8,916 nt of DNA from Candidatus Hydrogenedentota bacterium (GTDB lineage Bacteria; Hydrogenedentota; Hydrogenedentia; Hydrogenedentales; SLHB01), in the NCBI GenBank assembly GCA_022706165.1, contig JAKJDA010000092.1:302-9217 (forward strand). Direction: 5' to 3'. A program made the translations under genes and the position numbers. The notes below the pieces were generated by a model. It was not told where the DNA came from, searched no databases, and saw only the letters and a program-made list of their open reading frames with translations. Position 1 is the stretch's first letter; every line of letters starts with the position of its first letter. Shown here piece after piece: positions 8,101-8,916 of this stretch.

Positions 8101-8916
8101 CTATCCGTTGTTTGACGCGCTTGATGACTTCAAGCGGGTTGGCCCCGTATCGCACCACGACGATGCCGCCCGCCGCTTCGGCGCCGCCTTTATCGAGAAC
8201 GCCGCGGCGCATTTCAGGTCCTAACGATACGTGCGCAATGTTCTTGATGTATAGGGGCGTATTGCCGACAGACTTCACCACCGTGTTTTCGATATCCGAC
8301 AAGCTCTTCAAAAAGCCGCGGCCGCGAATGAGGTACTCAACGCGGTTCACCTCGATCGTGCTCGCGCCAACGTCGAGATTGGACTTGCGGACCGCCTCGA
8401 TCGCTTCCTCAATCGAGACGCCGTGCATGCGCATCGCGGCGGGATCGACGTCGATCTGGTATTCCTGCACATATCCGCCGACGGACGAGACTTCGCTGAC
8501 GCCGCCCGCGCCCAGCAACGCGTAGCGCACGTGGTAGTCCTGGACGGTGCGCAGTTCGCGTGAATCCCATCCGCCAACGGGACGGCCCTCGGGATCGCGG
8601 CCTTCCAAGGTGTACATGTACACTTGCCCGAGCCCCGTCGCATCAGGACCGAGCGTGGGGCGAACCCCTTCGGGAAGACTGCCGTCCGGCAGACTGCTCA
8701 GCTTTTCGAGCACGCGGCTGCGCGACCAATAAAATTCGATGTTTTCTTCGAATATGACATAGAGCGTCGAAAATCCGAAGTAGGAATGGCCGCGGATCGT
8801 TTTAACCCCGGGAATGCCCAAGAGCGCCGCAGACAAGGGATACGTGATCTGATCTTCGATGTCCTGCGGCGACCTTCCTTCCCACGGCGTGAACACGATT
8901 TGCTGGTTCTCGCCAA
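5120..8916 (-). CDS. cusA: CusA/CzcA-family heavy-metal RND efflux pump, long form (5' end cut by window edge)
   Basis: This is the inner-membrane, proton-driven pump of a tripartite metal exporter. The frame is open to the right edge, reading GENQQIVFTPWEGRSPQDIEDQITYP, which matches CusA just after its first helix. About 40-50 residues including TM1 are missing. Numbers below count from the GTG at 8896, a lower bound and not the real start. Seen: PGVKTIRG and YWSRSRVLEKL near the N-terminus; GPEMRRG; TM4 motif GIAIAIGTLVDMGIIICEN with Asp417 and Glu424 (equivalents of CusA D405/E412); EFMPALDEGSFLYMPTTMPH from 693; VGKLGRADSALDPAPISM; TM10-11 motif GFIALFGVAEDDGVV with Asp1142 near the CusA E939 position. 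GIAIAIG is nearer to the Cu/Ag (CusA) pattern than to the CzcA DFG pattern. Met845 (RIVML) aligns with CusA Met573, but Val987 falls at Met672 with Met986 next to it, so the metal is uncertain. Four insertions make it about 200 residues longer than E. coli CusA (see findings). No adaptor gene is visible. Confidence 0.95.
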   Translation of the reverse strand, partial: GENQQIVFTPWEGRSPQDIEDQITYPLSAALLGIPGVKTIRGHSYFGFSTLYVIFEENIEFYWSRSRVLEKLSSLPDGSLPEGVRPTLGPDATGLGQVYMYTLEGRDPEGRPVGGWDSRELRTVQDYHVRYALLGAGGVSEVSSVGGYVQEYQIDVDPAAMRMHGVSIEEAIEAVRKSNLDVGASTIEVNRVEYLIRGRGFLKSLSDIENTVVKSVGNTPLYIKNIAHVSLGPEMRRGVLDKGGAEAAGGIVVVRYGANPLEVIKRVKQRIDEIASSLPVKAVLRDPSPSLDEVDRFAAAHAIGPSRLGELDQAAWLAWLAKTPRDQWPTWITTSQVTIVPFYDRTGLIYETLGTLNAAIFEQILVTIIVVIVMVMHLRSSILISLVLPLAVLICFIAMKLAHVDANIVALSGIAIAIGTLVDMGIIICENILKHLKEAPPEEDRLHVIYRASSEVGSAIVTAVGTTLIGFLPVFTMTGPEGKLFRPLAFTKTFALAASVIVALTILPALAHALFTPSATIAARRRTLLLACIAGAGIALAIVYKFWLGALLVCIAGHNLIAPLLPARLRNAAVVAVNLTVALLVGIVLTMEWLPLGPHRGMFRNLLFVVVSLGGVLGFFYAFQFMYAPALRWCLRHKAAYLSIPAGILVFGYSAWLGFDAVFGFIPEGARFLGIAPETIRASSAWSRLAHKLPGFGKEFMPALDEGSFLYMPTTMPHASLSEALEVIAHQDRAISAIPEIESVVGKLGRADSALDPAPISMIETVINYKSEYKTDAAGRRLTFRFDAVRGDFARDANGDPIPDPLGRPYRQWRDSIRSPDDIWEEIVAAAQLPSVTSAPKLQPIAARIVMLQSGMRAPMGVKIKGTDLQAIENVGLDMERFLREVPGVEPDTVIADRIVGNPYLEIDIDRPAIARYGLAVRDVQDVIEMAIGGMPITATVEGRQRFPVRIRYLRELRDNIEALGATLVPAMDGTQIPLAQLADIRYVRGPMVIKSEDNFLVGYVLFDKQPGHAEVDVVENAQRLLTAATAAGRLVIPAGVSYAFAGSYENQLHAQKTLAIVLPLSMGLMFLILYFQFRSATTSFIVFSGILVAWGGGMILVWLYNQPWFLDVTFLGVNLRDLFQVRPINLSVAVWVGFIALFGVAEDDGVVIATYLDQSFEKRRPASVEEIREATLAGGVRRIRACLMTSSTTILALLPVFTSTGRGSDIMIPMAIPSFGGMMFVLLTLFMVPVLYCWHKEWMFQRGRIGGASATESVPATGG
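5123..5129 (-). promoter_or_regulatory. Ribosome binding site of the outer-membrane factor gene
   Basis: On the minus strand GGGAGGG occupies 5129-5123, with its GGAGG core five bases before the ATG at 5118. It overlaps the last codons of the pump gene, whose TGA is at 5122-5120. This near-overlap suggests coupled translation of pump and channel. Confidence 0.7.

Overview
The window is GC-rich (about 60% by eye), densely coding, and comes from a Gram-negative bacterium: the right half encodes an outer-membrane efflux protein and an RND inner-membrane pump, which only work across a double membrane. The taxon cannot be read with confidence. The pump belongs to a long CusA-like subtype that I remember mainly from Bacteroidota and, less surely, Planctomycetota-type bacteria. 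The GC content and the hybrid kinase architecture would suit a PVC, Hydrogenedentota or deltaproteobacterial-type genome. This is inference only.

Layout, left to right. (1) Positions 1-605, plus strand: the 3' part of thiE (thiamine phosphate synthase), lacking only its first few codons, followed by a hairpin terminator at 609-647. (2) Positions 606-763: intergenic region holding that terminator, a weak candidate promoter and the ribosome binding site of the next gene. (3) Positions 764-3649, plus strand: a 961-residue membrane-bound hybrid histidine kinase with a LytS-type multi-helix sensor, three PAS domains, HisKA, HATPase_c and a C-terminal receiver. (4) Positions 3650-3687: a 38-base convergent gap. 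(5) Positions 3688-5118, minus strand: a TolC/CusC-type outer-membrane factor. (6) Positions 5120-8916, minus strand: a CusA/CzcA-type heavy-metal RND pump, open at the right edge of the window.

Genes 5 and 6 form an operon read leftwards: pump first, then outer-membrane channel, with one base between the pump's stop codon and the channel's start codon. The periplasmic adaptor (CusB type) needed to complete the tripartite pump is not in the window and would be expected upstream of the pump, beyond 8916. The kinase converges on this operon. A regulatory link is possible but nothing in the sequence demonstrates it.

I see no mobile elements, CRISPR arrays, tRNA or rRNA genes, phage genes or an obviously new system. 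The most unusual feature is the pump, which carries several subtype-specific insertions compared with E. coli CusA, including one that appears to add about four transmembrane helices.
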